Of a stretch of 64,000 bases of DNA, positions 1-8,848 are shown one piece after another. Position 1 is the first letter of the stretch, and every line of letters begins with the position of its first letter. This DNA is from Betaproteobacteria bacterium (lineage in GTDB: Bacteria > Pseudomonadota > Gammaproteobacteria > Burkholderiales > Thiobacillaceae). The position numbers and the translations under genes are program-made. The DNA lies in NCBI GenBank assembly GCA_016219425.1, contig JACRNB010000010.1:124001-188000 (forward strand). The letters are read 5' to 3'. The notes under the pieces were generated by a model that had not been told where the DNA came from, ran no database searches, and saw only the letters and a program-made list of their open reading frames with translations.

Positions 1-5
1 CTCAT
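1..5 (-). CDS. Start codon of the next gene, probably qmoC (cut by window edge)
   Basis: Only the first codon is present: an ATG on the minus strand at 5-3, preceded by the Shine-Dalgarno-like run TAAGGAGAGAGAG that begins with the qmoB stop codon. In known qmo operons qmoC (a membrane subunit with Fe-S and haem b domains) follows qmoB. The identity is inferred from this order alone; no protein sequence is visible. Confidence 0.4.
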
Positions 6-15
6 CTCTCTCTCC

Positions 16-2271
16 TTACAGGCCCTTGAACGGCGACGGGCCCATGGCCTTGATCTGTTCCGCGTAGGCGTTGATCTTGCCGGGCAGGGTGTCCATGTCG
101 GTGATGGCCACTTCCATGTCCATCAGACGGTCGATCTCCAGGTTCATGCCCTTCAAGGTGTCGTACACCTTGGACATGCGGTAGCGGCCAAGTTCAGAAC
201 CCTTCACGAAGTGGCACTGGTATTCGTCGCCGTGCTTGCAGCCCATGAGCATGACGCCGTCGTAACCGGAGTTGAGCGCATCGGTGATCCAGATGGTGTT
301 GACGGAGCCGAGGCAGCGCACCGGGATGACGCGCACGAAGGGATCGTAGGCGTTGCGGTTCATGCCGGCCATGTCCAGCGCCGGGTAGGCGTCGTTCTCG
401 CAGGCCAGGATCAGGATGCGGGGCTTTTCGGAGAACTCGTCCGGCATGTCCACGGCCTTGATCTGCATGCCCACGGTGTTCACCGAGTAGTTCTCGAAGG
501 AGATCACGCGCACCGGGCAGGCGCCCATGCAGGTGCCGCAACGACGGCAGCGAGACTCGTTGAACAGCGGGAAGCGCTTCTCGTCTTCGTCGATGGCGCC
601 GAAGGGGCACTCCACCGTGCAGCGCTTGCACTGGGTGCAGCCTTCGAGACGGGCGGTGGGGAAGGACAGATCGCCCGCACGGGGGTGGGCGGCCTTGCCC
701 AGACCGGCGTTTTCCACCGCCTGGATGGCCTTCATGGCCGCACCCGTGGCGTCTTCCTGGGCTTGCAGGATGTCCATGGGACGGCGCACCGGGCCCGCGG
801 CGTAGATGCCCGTGCGGCGGGTTTCGTAGGGGAAGCAGATGAAGTGGCTGTCGTTGAAGCCGTGCTTGAAGTGGGGGATGTCCGGGCCCTGGCGGTAATC
901 CAGGTTGAGCACGGACTTGTCCATCATCTGGAGCACGACATTCTTGGTCTCTTCGGTGCCGCTCTCGGCGGCGCGCTTGGCGTCGGCCAGAGCCTCCAGT
1001 TCGGGGCCGGAGGTGGGCACGGAGCCCGTGGCCAGCACCACCAGGTCGGCTTCCGCTGCGGTGTCTTCGTTCAGGATCAGATCCTTGAACTGGACGGTGC
1101 AGGTGTTGCCGTTGGCGGTCACTTCAGAGACCACGCCCTTGGAGAAGATCACGCCGCGGTTCTGGGCGGAACGGTAGAAGTCCTCGCCATTGCCGGGGGT
1201 GCGCAGGTCGGTGAACAGGACCACGGTGTCGATGTCCGGGTTGCTGTCCTTGAAGTAGGTGGCCTGCTTGATGCTGACGTTGCAGCAGTAGCCGGAGCAG
1301 TACTGGAGGTGCTCACCGGAGGCATCCCGCTGGCCCGCGCACTGCACGAACACCACGGACTTGACCGGCTGACCGTCGGAGGGACGGCAGATGGGCTTGC
1401 CGGAGGCGGCGGCTTCCTTGGCCAGGGCTTCCAGACCGGCCTGGTCCACCACGTTGGGGGACTTGCCGTAGCCCAGATGGGGCAGCTTGTTGGCGTCGTA
1501 CAACGTAAATCCGGTCGCCTGAATGATCGCCCCTACGTCTTCGGTCACGACACTGCCGCTTTCGATGGCGATGTCGATCTTGAAACGACCGGGGGAACCG
1601 GAGGTCTTGGCGATGGTGGCGTTGAGGTAGACCTTGATGTTGGCGTCCGCGTCGATGCGGGCGGCCATGTCGGCCACGCCGTTGTCCTCGGGGGACTTGA
1701 ACGGCTCGCGGGTGGGCACGCGCTTGTGCAGCTTGGCGGCCCAACCGCCGAGGGCGGCGGCCTTCTCGATCAGCACGACCTTGTAGCCGGCCTTGGAGGC
1801 CTCCAGCGCGGCGGTCATGCCGGACACGCCACCACCCACCACGAGGATGGTCTTGATGGTGCCGGTCTTCTGGTTGCCGGCGGGAACCTGCATGGTCTTC
1901 ACTTCGGCGCACATCATGCGCACGTAGTCTTCCGCCATTTCCTGGGTGGTTTCCTGGGCGTCCGGGGTGTCGGGACGAATCCAGATCACGCCTTCGCGCA
2001 GGTTGCCGCGACTCAGGGCCACGGTGGGGAAGTTGAAGGCCTCGGTCTTGGCGCGACGGGAACAGGCGCCCAGGGCAACGTGGGTGACGCCTTCGTTGTC
2101 GATGTCGTTCTGGATCAGGGCGACGCCGTCGGCGGAACACAGGAAGTCATGTTCACGCACCAGGGCCATCTTGCCTTCCTTGGTGGCGATCTTGGCGAGG
2201 GCGGCGACATTGACGCGTTTATCAATCTCGCAGCCCTTGCAGAGATACGCAGCGGTTTTCATCTCAGCCAT
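16..2271 (-). CDS. qmoB: Quinone-interacting oxidoreductase subunit QmoB (HdrA/MvhD-like flavoprotein)
   Basis: This 751-residue protein resembles heterodisulfide reductase HdrA fused to an MvhD-type domain, which is the QmoB layout. An N-terminal region of about 140 residues with a CKGC motif is followed by an FAD-binding Rossmann motif (VVGGGVSGMTAAL, about 143-155). Next come a Cys-rich stretch (QCAGQRD...YCSGYCC) and two 4Fe-4S ferredoxin motifs near residues 540-585 (CTQCKRCTVECP and CRRCGTCMGACP). The C-terminal 130 residues carry the MvhD/HdrD-like signature (ILACENDAYPAL, MGCKHGDEYQCHF). In sulfur oxidisers Qmo is thought to take electrons from APS reductase to quinone at the membrane, the reverse of its role in sulfate reducers. 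It starts 3 bp after qmoA stops, with GGAGGGG lying inside the end of qmoA. An HdrA of another complex is possible, but the pairing with qmoA favours Qmo. Confidence 0.88.
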   Translation of the reverse strand: MAEMKTAAYLCKGCEIDKRVNVAALAKIATKEGKMALVREHDFLCSADGVALIQNDIDNEGVTHVALGACSRRAKTEAFNFPTVALSRGNLREGVIWIRPDTPDAQETTQEMAEDYVRMMCAEVKTMQVPAGNQKTGTIKTILVVGGGVSGMTAALEASKAGYKVVLIEKAAALGGWAAKLHKRVPTREPFKSPEDNGVADMAARIDADANIKVYLNATIAKTSGSPGRFKIDIAIESGSVVTEDVGAIIQATGFTLYDANKLPHLGYGKSPNVVDQAGLEALAKEAAASGKPICRPSDGQPVKSVVFVQCAGQRDASGEHLQYCSGYCCNVSIKQATYFKDSNPDIDTVVLFTDLRTPGNGEDFYRSAQNRGVIFSKGVVSEVTANGNTCTVQFKDLILNEDTAAEADLVVLATGSVPTSGPELEALADAKRAAESGTEETKNVVLQMMDKSVLNLDYRQGPDIPHFKHGFNDSHFICFPYETRRTGIYAAGPVRRPMDILQAQEDATGAAMKAIQAVENAGLGKAAHPRAGDLSFPTARLEGCTQCKRCTVECPFGAIDEDEKRFPLFNESRCRRCGTCMGACPVRVISFENYSVNTVGMQIKAVDMPDEFSEKPRILILACENDAYPALDMAGMNRNAYDPFVRVIPVRCLGSVNTIWITDALNSGYDGVMLMGCKHGDEYQCHFVKGSELGRYRMSKVYDTLKGMNLEIDRLMDMEVAITDMDTLPGKINAYAEQIKAMGPSPFKGL

Positions 2272-2274
2272 TTC

Positions 2275-3558
2275 TTACCCCTCCGCGCGGGCGACTTTGT
2301 TGACGACCTGGATGGCGCGCAGTGCGGCAGCGGTAGCGCTCTGCACGGCGCGGTTCACATCCAGCGCGTTGGTGGCGCAGCCGGCGCCGAAGATGCCGGC
2401 GTTGGCCGGGTCAGCCATGACGAAACCGGAGGAATCGCTCATGACTTCCGCCGGGATCGACACGCCCTTCACTTCCGGCTCCATGCCCACGGCCAGGACC
2501 ACCAGGTCATGGGCGGTGGCGTAGCGCAGGTAACCCTCGGTGTTGACGCCGTTGCAGACGGGGTTGCCGTCCTTGTCCTGGGTGATGCGGGCCACCTTGG
2601 ACTTCACGAAGCTGACGTTCGGGTTGGCCTTCACCTTTTGGTAGAAGTCCTCGAAACGGTCGATGGCGCGGATGTCGATGTAATAGATGGTGGACTTGCC
2701 TTCGTCGCCAAAGGCTTCCTGCACATAGTGGGTCTGCTTCAGCGAGCCCATGCAGCAGAAGCGCGAGCAGTGGCGCAGGTGGTTCTCGTCACGGGAGCCG
2801 GCGCACTGGATGAAGGCCACGTTCTTGGCCTCCTTGCCGTCGGAGGGACGCAGGATCTTGCCGCCGGTGGGGCCGCGCGGGTCGGCCATGCGCTCGAATT
2901 CCACGTTGGTCACCACGTTGGGGAAGCGGTCGTAGCCGTAGTAGACGATCTTCTCGGCGTCGTAGGGCTTCCAGCCGGTAGCCCAAACGATGGCGCCGGC
3001 GTTCAGGGTGACGGTCTCTTCCTTCATCGTCAGGTCCACGGCGTTGTACTTGCACGCGGCCTTGGCGGCCTCGCCTTCCGCGCCGCCGACGATGGAGGGG
3101 TCGATCACATAGCGCTGGGGATAGGCAAAGATGGAAGGCAGGAAAGCGGCCTTCACCTTGGTGAGGTTGTAGTTGTAGGCGTCGTCGATCTCGGTCTGCA
3201 CGGCCTGCGCGCAATCGCCGCAGGCGGTGCAGTTCTCGTTCACGAAGCGGGGCTTCAGCTTCAGCGAGACGCTGTAATTACCCTTGCCGCCGGTGATGCC
3301 CGTGACTTCCGCCATGGTCAGCACCTGGATGCGCGGATTGGCCTTGAGCCGGCGCAGATTGATTTCCAGGCCGCAGGTGGGATGGCACATTTTGGGGAAG
3401 TACCGGTAGAGCTGAACGGTACGACCGCCCAGGTACGGGTTCCTCTCCACCAGCACGACTTGCTTCCCGGTTTCAGCAGCTTCGAGCGCCGCCGTCATGC
3501 CCGAGATGCCGCCGCCCACGACCAGAATGGTCTGGTTGGTCGCCACTACAGACGTCAT
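2275..3558 (-). CDS. qmoA: Quinone-interacting oxidoreductase subunit QmoA (HdrA-like flavoprotein)
   Basis: The chosen start gives 427 residues, usual for QmoA. The reading frame stays open upstream to 3831, but that would run through the tRNA-Ala gene. The ATG at 3558 is preceded by a strong GGAGGCGATTC site and starts just before the dinucleotide-binding motif LVVGGGISGMTAAL. HdrA-type features follow: CHPTCGLEINLRRLK, a single Cys cluster CTACGDC near residue 110, and QCAGSRDENHLRHCSRFCC near 245-270. The classical double ferredoxin pattern seen in QmoB is absent. It is first in the qmoAB(C) operon. The region upstream (3559-3745) is AT-rich and probably holds the qmo promoter, but I see no convincing -35/-10 pair for the minus strand. 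Confidence 0.87.
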   Translation of the reverse strand: MTSVVATNQTILVVGGGISGMTAALEAAETGKQVVLVERNPYLGGRTVQLYRYFPKMCHPTCGLEINLRRLKANPRIQVLTMAEVTGITGGKGNYSVSLKLKPRFVNENCTACGDCAQAVQTEIDDAYNYNLTKVKAAFLPSIFAYPQRYVIDPSIVGGAEGEAAKAACKYNAVDLTMKEETVTLNAGAIVWATGWKPYDAEKIVYYGYDRFPNVVTNVEFERMADPRGPTGGKILRPSDGKEAKNVAFIQCAGSRDENHLRHCSRFCCMGSLKQTHYVQEAFGDEGKSTIYYIDIRAIDRFEDFYQKVKANPNVSFVKSKVARITQDKDGNPVCNGVNTEGYLRYATAHDLVVLAVGMEPEVKGVSIPAEVMSDSSGFVMADPANAGIFGAGCATNALDVNRAVQSATAAALRAIQVVNKVARAEG

Positions 3559-3745
3559 GAATCGCCTCCGATGGGTGAGACTTGAAAAAACAGCGGACGA
3601 GCGCCCGCCAAAAATAGGCGCGAATGATACCCGCGATGCCCACCCCCCCGACGGCGGCTTTAATCGAAAGTTCTTATATACGAATAGAGCGGGTAAATCG
3701 GATGGCGAGGTGGGGTTGCGGCGGAAAAAAATAGCGCTGCCGGGC

Positions 3746-3774
3746 TTTACAAGCCCAAAGTCGATCCATAGAAT
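3746..3774 (+). promoter_or_regulatory. Sigma-70 promoter of the tRNA-Ala/tRNA-Glu operon
   Basis: A TTTACA -35 box (3746-3751) and a TAGAAT -10 box (3769-3774) are separated by 17 bp. The sequence after the -10 box is GCGCGCC, a GC-rich discriminator of the kind associated with stringent control of stable RNA promoters. The predicted start lies just before the tRNA-Ala 5' end at 3790. Confidence 0.75.
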
Positions 3775-3789
3775 GCGCGCCTCTCGTGT

Positions 3790-3865
<76 letters not shown>

Positions 3866-3907
3866 CAGATCGAGAAGACTTGGGAAACCAGGTCTTCGGC
3901 CTCATAA

Positions 3908-3983
3908 GTCCCTATCGTCTAGAGGCCTAGGACATCGCCCTTTCACGGCGGTAACCGGGGTTCGAATCCCCGTGGGGACGCCA
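3908..3983 (+). tRNA. tRNA-Glu (anticodon TTC)
   Basis: The 76-nt sequence has acceptor GTCCCTA paired with TGGGGAC, then G73 and CCA. The anticodon loop CTTTCAC gives TTC, and the T arm is GGGGTTCGAATCCCC. It lies 42 bp after tRNA-Ala and is probably co-transcribed with it from the promoter at 3746, ending at the terminator at 3994. Confidence 0.97.
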
Positions 3984-3993
3984 GTAATAAAGA

Positions 3994-4026
3994 ACGGCTC
4001 GCAGCAATGCGGGCCGTTTTTCTTTT
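3994..4026 (+). terminator. Rho-independent terminator of the tRNA operon
   Basis: A 9-bp stem (ACGGCTCGC at 3994-4002 with GCGGGCCGT at 4009-4017, one G-T pair) and a 6-nt loop are followed by TTTTTCTTTT. It ends the tRNA transcript about 30 bp before the sensor kinase gene. Confidence 0.85.
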
Positions 4027-4055
4027 CCCCCGGCCCGGAACCTACAATCCCGGCC

Positions 4056-5381
4056 ATGAATTCCATCCGCCGCCGCCTCATCTTCTGGCAGATCGGCGCC
4101 CTGCTGATGACTGGGGCGTTGGCCAGCGTGATCACCTACACCTTGGCTTGGGATGGCTTCAACCGTTTGCGGGACTACGGTCTGGAACAGGTTGCCTATT
4201 CCATCGTGCGCCACGGCGTGGAGACGGAGAACGATGAGGAGTTGGCGGACCACGGGCAGTTCGTGAGCCAGATCTGGTACTCCAATGGCGATCTGGCCTA
4301 TTCCTCGCTGGAATCGGTGGGGCCGCCCCCGCAGAAGCCCGGGCTCAATGTCCTTCGCTGGCAGGGCCAGGAATGGCATGTCTACACCTTGGTGGAGGGG
4401 GGGTTGACCATCCAGGTGGGCAATCCGGTGGCCAACCGCGCCCGCATTTTTGCCGGCATCTTCCCCTGGCTGCTGTTGCCCATGAGTCTGTTGGTGGCGC
4501 TTCTGGGCGGATTCATCTGGATGTCGGTGGGACGTGCGTTGTCGCCCCTGGCGCATGTGCGCGCGGAAATCGGGCGCAAGGAGGCGTCCAGCCTGACTCC
4601 TCTGGAGACCCACGGTCTGCCCGATGAGGTGGCGCCCCTGGTACGCACTCTGAACGACCTCCTGGCCAGTCTGGATGCGGCGTTGCTGGCCCAGCGCCGC
4701 TTCATCGCCGATGCCGCCCACGAGTTGCGCACGCCGCTCACGGGGGTGCGCCTGCAGGCCCAGTTGGCGCGCCAGGCGGGTTCGGTGGAGGAGCTGGAAG
4801 CGCCCTTGTCCCAGCTCATTCAGGGGGTGGACCGGGCCGGTCATCTGGTTGAGCAACTGTTGCAGATGGCCCGGCTGGAGCCGGAGGCGCGCAAGACCAA
4901 CCTGGAGCCGGTGGCGATGGATGAACTGGTGCGCCAGACCGTGGCCCATCTCTCCGCCCAGGCGGATGCCAGGAATATCGACCTGGGCGTGGGGGCTTGC
5001 GTGGCGGCCACGGTCCATGGTCATGCCCTTAGCCTGGGCGCGATGCTGACTAATCTGGTGGACAACGCCCTGCGTTACACCCCTGCCGGAGGGCGGGTGG
5101 ACGTGGAGGTGCAGGCGGATGCGGAGGATGTCCTGATCCTGGTGAAGGACAATGGCCCCGGCATTCCGGTTTCGGAACGGGCTCATGTGTTTGACCGGTT
5201 CGTGCGGCTCGCGGGCGCGGAGATTCCCGGTAGCGGCCTGGGGCTTTCCATCGTGCAGCGGGTGGCGGACCTGCATAACGGCTCCATCACGCTGGATGAC
5301 ACCCCTGGCGGCGGCCTCACGATCCGGGTGCGCCTCCCCCGGGTCGGCGGCAGCGCCTCCCGCCCGCTGTCGGCTTCATAG
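4056..5381 (+). CDS. Two-component sensor histidine kinase (QseC/TctE-like), no adjacent regulator
   Basis: This 441-residue membrane sensor kinase starts at ATG 4056; longer readings run back through the tRNA genes and are rejected. TM1 is at about residues 9-31, then a short periplasmic domain of about 95 residues, TM2 at about 131-158 and a HAMP-like linker. The HisKA box RRFIADAAHELRTPLTG has phospho-acceptor His222. The ATPase domain shows the N box NLVDNALRYTP and the glycine boxes DNGPGIP and GSGLGLSI. It is therefore expected to autophosphorylate and signal to a response regulator, but none lies beside it. The next gene starts 29 bp downstream on the same strand and encodes a cNMP/CBS nucleotidyltransferase-like protein, so the two may be co-transcribed. 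The signal sensed is unknown. Confidence 0.88.
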   Translation: MNSIRRRLIFWQIGALLMTGALASVITYTLAWDGFNRLRDYGLEQVAYSIVRHGVETENDEELADHGQFVSQIWYSNGDLAYSSLESVGPPPQKPGLNVLRWQGQEWHVYTLVEGGLTIQVGNPVANRARIFAGIFPWLLLPMSLLVALLGGFIWMSVGRALSPLAHVRAEIGRKEASSLTPLETHGLPDEVAPLVRTLNDLLASLDAALLAQRRFIADAAHELRTPLTGVRLQAQLARQAGSVEELEAPLSQLIQGVDRAGHLVEQLLQMARLEPEARKTNLEPVAMDELVRQTVAHLSAQADARNIDLGVGACVAATVHGHALSLGAMLTNLVDNALRYTPAGGRVDVEVQADAEDVLILVKDNGPGIPVSERAHVFDRFVRLAGAEIPGSGLGLSIVQRVADLHNGSITLDDTPGGGLTIRVRLPRVGGSASRPLSAS

Positions 5382-5410
5382 AATTCATTTGATTCGTACC
5401 TGGATACGTC

Positions 5411-7306
5411 ATGGCCAATCCCAACTCCCTGATCGCCGCAACCGCCGAGCACCTCGCCCGCTACGCCCCCTTCGACACCGTCGCGCCGGACCACCTGACC
5501 TGGCTGGCCCAGCGTTTGCGGGTGGATTACTACGCCAAGGGAGAGGTGGTGATGTCGCCGGACGAGGGCGAGGTCAAGCGCCTGATCATCATCAAGCAGG
5601 GGGTGATCCAGGGGCGGCAGGACGGTAATGAGGCCTGGATCGTGCTGCACGAAGGCGAGGCCTTTCCCATCGGTGCGCTGCTTTCCGGGCGCGCAGCCAT
5701 CAGCGTGTTCCACGCCGAGACCGACGTGTTCACCTACGAACTGCCGGCGGCGGATTTCCATGCCTTTGTGGGCCTGTCCGCACCGTTCCGCGACTTTTGC
5801 ACTCGCCGTCTCGCCAACCTGCTGGAGAAGTCCCAGCGCGGCATTCAGGCCCATTACGCCGCCAGCACCAGCGACCAGCAATCCCTGCGCAGCCAGTTGG
5901 GCGACATCGTGCGCCGCGATCCGGTCACCTGCTCCCCGGACACCCCCCTGCGCGAGGCGCTGGAGACCATCCAGAAGCACGCCATCGGCTCCATCGTCGT
6001 GGTGGAAAGGGAGGCCGGCGGCGACCGGCCCGTGGGCGTGTTCACGGTGCGCGATCTGATCGGGCGCGTGATCCTGCCAGGCGCCGACCTGACCGCGCCC
6101 ATGCGCGAGGTGATGACCCCCAACCCGGTGGCCCTGCCCTCCAGCGCCCACGCCTTCGAGGCCGCCATGCTCATGGCCCGGCATGGTTTCCGCCACGTCC
6201 TGGTGGCGGACGAAGGCCATCTCACCGGCGTGATCTCCGAGAAAGACCTGTTTTCCCTGCAACGGGTGGGCGTGACGCAAATCTCCGGCACGATCCGCAG
6301 CGCCAAGAATGTGGAGACCCTGGTGAAGGCCTCCGACGACATCCGCCAGCTTGGCCACAACATGATGGCCCAGGGCGTGGCGTCGGAGCAGCTCACCCAG
6401 ATCCTCTCCACCCTCAACGACCTGGTGACCCAGCGCGTGATCGAACTGGAGTGTTCCGCCACGGGTGACTGCCGTAGTGAATTCTGCTGGCTCGCCTTCG
6501 GCTCCGAAGGGCGGCTGGAGCAGACCCTGTCCACCGACCAGGACAACGGCATCATCTTCCTGATCGCCCCGGACGAAGACCTGGAGACGGTGCGCGCCCG
6601 CCTGCTGGGTCTGGCCGGACGCATCAATCGCGCCCTGGACGCCTGCGGTTTTCCCCTGTGCAAGGGCGAGATCATGGCCATGAACCCCAAGTGGTGCCTG
6701 ACCCTGGACGAGTGGAAGGGCGCCTTCTCGCGCTGGATTGATGCGGGCGACCCGGAATCCCTGCTCAAGGCCAGCATCTTCTTCGACTTCCGTCCCCTGC
6801 ACGGCCAGCACGCCCTGGCCGACGACCTGCGCGCCTGGCTGCTGGAGAAGACCGTGGCCACCCCCCGTTTCCTGCACCAGATGGCGGCCAATGCTTTGCG
6901 CAACCGCCCGCCTCTGGGGCTGGTGCGGGACTTCGTGGTGGACGGCGAGGGCGACAACGCCAACACACTGGACCTCAAGCTCAATGGCGCCACGCCCTTC
7001 GTGGACGCGGCGCGCGTCTTCGCCCTGGCCACCGGCGTCGGCGCCACCGGCACCGCCGCCCGCATGCGCGGCGCGGCGGCCAAACTCAACATTGTCGAAG
7101 CCGAGGTGGAGGCCTGGCTGTCTTCCTTCTTCTTCATCCAGATGCTGCGCCTGCGCGGCCAGCACGAGGAAAGCGAGGCGGGCAAGGAGATGGACAACCG
7201 CATCAACCCGGATCAATTGAATGACCTGGATCGGCGCATCCTCAAGGAATCCTTCCGCCAGGCGCGCCGGGTGCAGAGCCGCATGGCGCTGGATTACAAG
7301 GTCTGA
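5411..7306 (+). CDS. Cyclic nucleotide-binding, CBS-pair, DUF294 nucleotidyltransferase-like protein
   Basis: This 631-residue soluble protein reads in four parts. A cNMP-binding (CAP_ED-like) domain spans about residues 10-125. A CBS pair spans about 165-285 (MTPNPVALPSS, GVISEKDLF). A DUF294 GlnD-like nucleotidyltransferase domain spans about 310-450, with GSEGRLEQTLSTDQDNG supplying the GS and DxD active-site pattern. The DUF294 C-terminal domain reaches residue 625. Such proteins are presumed to sense adenine nucleotides and transfer a nucleotide to a partner protein, but no substrate is established. It lies between an orphan sensor kinase and a shorter paralogue, all in the same direction. 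Confidence 0.85.
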   Translation: MANPNSLIAATAEHLARYAPFDTVAPDHLTWLAQRLRVDYYAKGEVVMSPDEGEVKRLIIIKQGVIQGRQDGNEAWIVLHEGEAFPIGALLSGRAAISVFHAETDVFTYELPAADFHAFVGLSAPFRDFCTRRLANLLEKSQRGIQAHYAASTSDQQSLRSQLGDIVRRDPVTCSPDTPLREALETIQKHAIGSIVVVEREAGGDRPVGVFTVRDLIGRVILPGADLTAPMREVMTPNPVALPSSAHAFEAAMLMARHGFRHVLVADEGHLTGVISEKDLFSLQRVGVTQISGTIRSAKNVETLVKASDDIRQLGHNMMAQGVASEQLTQILSTLNDLVTQRVIELECSATGDCRSEFCWLAFGSEGRLEQTLSTDQDNGIIFLIAPDEDLETVRARLLGLAGRINRALDACGFPLCKGEIMAMNPKWCLTLDEWKGAFSRWIDAGDPESLLKASIFFDFRPLHGQHALADDLRAWLLEKTVATPRFLHQMAANALRNRPPLGLVRDFVVDGEGDNANTLDLKLNGATPFVDAARVFALATGVGATGTAARMRGAAAKLNIVEAEVEAWLSSFFFIQMLRLRGQHEESEAGKEMDNRINPDQLNDLDRRILKESFRQARRVQSRMALDYKV

Positions 7307-7348
7307 TTCATGTTTTGACGCAGTGCACAAAAAGTGGCAGTCTGAGGT

Positions 7349-8806
7349 ATGCACAGCGAACTGCCGCCTCCCGTCGCCCTGGTTGCCGACCCCCTTGCCA
7401 CGCCCTTGTCCGCACTGCTGCGGCGCGCGGCGGTGACCTGCTGCGAGGACACGCCGGTGCGGCTGGCCCTGGAGATGATGCGGCGCGAGAACATCGGCTC
7501 CATCCTGCTGACGGACGCCGCAGGCCGTCCTTCCGGCATGTTCACCCTGAAGGATCTGCGCGACAGGGTTGCCCTGGGGGCCTGCAACATCGACCAGCCC
7601 ATGCGTCGGGTGATGACCCCGCACCCCTTCTCCCTGCCGGAGGATGCGCCCGCCTTCGAGGCGGCCATGGCCATGGCGCGGCGTTCCATTCATCACGTCG
7701 TCGTGACGCGCGACGGCCAGGTGGCCGGGGTGATCTCGGAGAAAGACCTGTTCGCCCTGCAACAGGTGGGCGTGTCCCGCATCGCCAGCACCCTTTGCCT
7801 GGCGGAAGACCTGCCCACCCTGCGCCGTGCGGCGGAGGACATCCGCCGTCTGGCGCGCAACCTGATGGCACAGGGCGTGGGGGCGGAACAACTCACCCGC
7901 CTCATCTCCCAGCTCAACGACCAGCTTACCCAGCGCATCCTGTTCCTTGCCTTCGCCGAAGCGGGTCTGGAAGACGTGGACTGGTGCTGGCTGGCGCTGG
8001 GGTCAGAGGGGCGCTTCGAACAGACCCTGCATACCGACCAGGATAACGGCCTGATCTTCGCCGCGCCGGAGGGCATGGACGCGGACGCCGTGCGCGCGCC
8101 CCTGCTGGCGACGGCGCAGCGCGCAAATGAATGGCTGGACGCCTGTGGTTTCCCCCTGTGCAAGGGCGAGATCATGGCCAGCAACCCCAAGTGGTGTCTG
8201 TCCCTGAGCGAGTGGCAGGACACCTTCGGCGACTGGATCTTCCGCGGCGATGCTCCGGTGCTGCTCAACGCCAGCATCTTCTTCGACTTCCGCGCCCTGG
8301 CCGGGGATGCGCGCCTGGCCGAGGAACTGCGCGCCTGGCTCAATGGCCGCGTCAAGGAGCACCGCATGTTCCTGCGTCAGATGGTGCAGAACGCCTTGGG
8401 ACGCCGCCCGCCTCTGGGTTTGGTGCGGGATTTCGTGGTGGACGGCGAAGGGGCGGAGGCGGACACCATCGACCTGAAACTGGCGGGGGCCACCCTGTTC
8501 GTGGACGCCGCCCGCATCTTCGCCCTGGCGGCGGGGGCGGATGTCACCGGCACGGTGCAACGCCTGCGCGCTGCGGGAGAAACCTGGCGTCTGAACACCC
8601 AGGAAGTGGAGGGCTGGGTGGGCGGGTTCCTCCAGATCCAGCAGATGCGTCTGCATCTGCATCAGTCCCAGCTGGAGGAAAACCGCGCCCTGGGCAACCG
8701 CTTGGACCCGGACACCCTCTCCTCCGTGGAGCGACAGGGCCTCAAGGAGGCCTTGCGCCAGGCCAGAAAGTTGCAAGGCCGGCTGGAGAGCTTTTTCCAG
8801 TTTTAG
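7349..8806 (+). CDS. CBS-pair, DUF294 nucleotidyltransferase-like protein (paralogue of the preceding gene)
   Basis: The 485-residue product is a shortened paralogue of the 5411-7306 protein. It keeps the CBS pair (about residues 20-140, ending GVISEKDLFALQQVGV), the nucleotidyltransferase motif GSEGRFEQTLHTDQDNG and the DUF294 C-terminal domain, but has no cNMP-binding domain. Long stretches match almost word for word (FPLCKGEIMA.NPKWCL; RPPLGLVRDFVVDGEG), showing a tandem duplication. It may act with its neighbour or provide a nucleotide-insensitive version; this is inference. The start ATG 7349 has no strong Shine-Dalgarno site, so the exact N-terminus is not certain. Confidence 0.82.
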   Translation: MHSELPPPVALVADPLATPLSALLRRAAVTCCEDTPVRLALEMMRRENIGSILLTDAAGRPSGMFTLKDLRDRVALGACNIDQPMRRVMTPHPFSLPEDAPAFEAAMAMARRSIHHVVVTRDGQVAGVISEKDLFALQQVGVSRIASTLCLAEDLPTLRRAAEDIRRLARNLMAQGVGAEQLTRLISQLNDQLTQRILFLAFAEAGLEDVDWCWLALGSEGRFEQTLHTDQDNGLIFAAPEGMDADAVRAPLLATAQRANEWLDACGFPLCKGEIMASNPKWCLSLSEWQDTFGDWIFRGDAPVLLNASIFFDFRALAGDARLAEELRAWLNGRVKEHRMFLRQMVQNALGRRPPLGLVRDFVVDGEGAEADTIDLKLAGATLFVDAARIFALAAGADVTGTVQRLRAAGETWRLNTQEVEGWVGGFLQIQQMRLHLHQSQLEENRALGNRLDPDTLSSVERQGLKEALRQARKLQGRLESFFQF

Positions 8807-8817
8807 CGCGGGAGGGC

Positions 8818-8840
8818 GTAGCGCCGGCATCCGTGCCGGC
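8818..8840. repeat. REP-like palindromic repeat (half element) between convergent genes
   Basis: GTAGCGCCGGCATCCGTGCCGGC forms a hairpin through GCCGGCA/TGCCGGC. The same repeat family, with almost identical sequence, recurs upstream of murG (49887) and murE (56670). Here it lies between the stop codons of two convergent genes, a usual site for REP sequences. Confidence 0.75.
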
Positions 8841-8848
8841 TCGTGTTC

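Noticed and set aside
211-3585. 1124-codon open frame on the plus strand opposite qmoAB
   Set aside because: It is antisense to two genes with clear motifs and strong ribosome sites. Its translation is low-complexity Gly/Ala/His/Val sequence typical of the mirror frame of GC-rich genes.
5183-7891. 902-codon open frame on the minus strand opposite the CBS-nucleotidyltransferase genes
   Set aside because: No domain motifs, and composition typical of an antisense frame; the plus-strand proteins account for the region.
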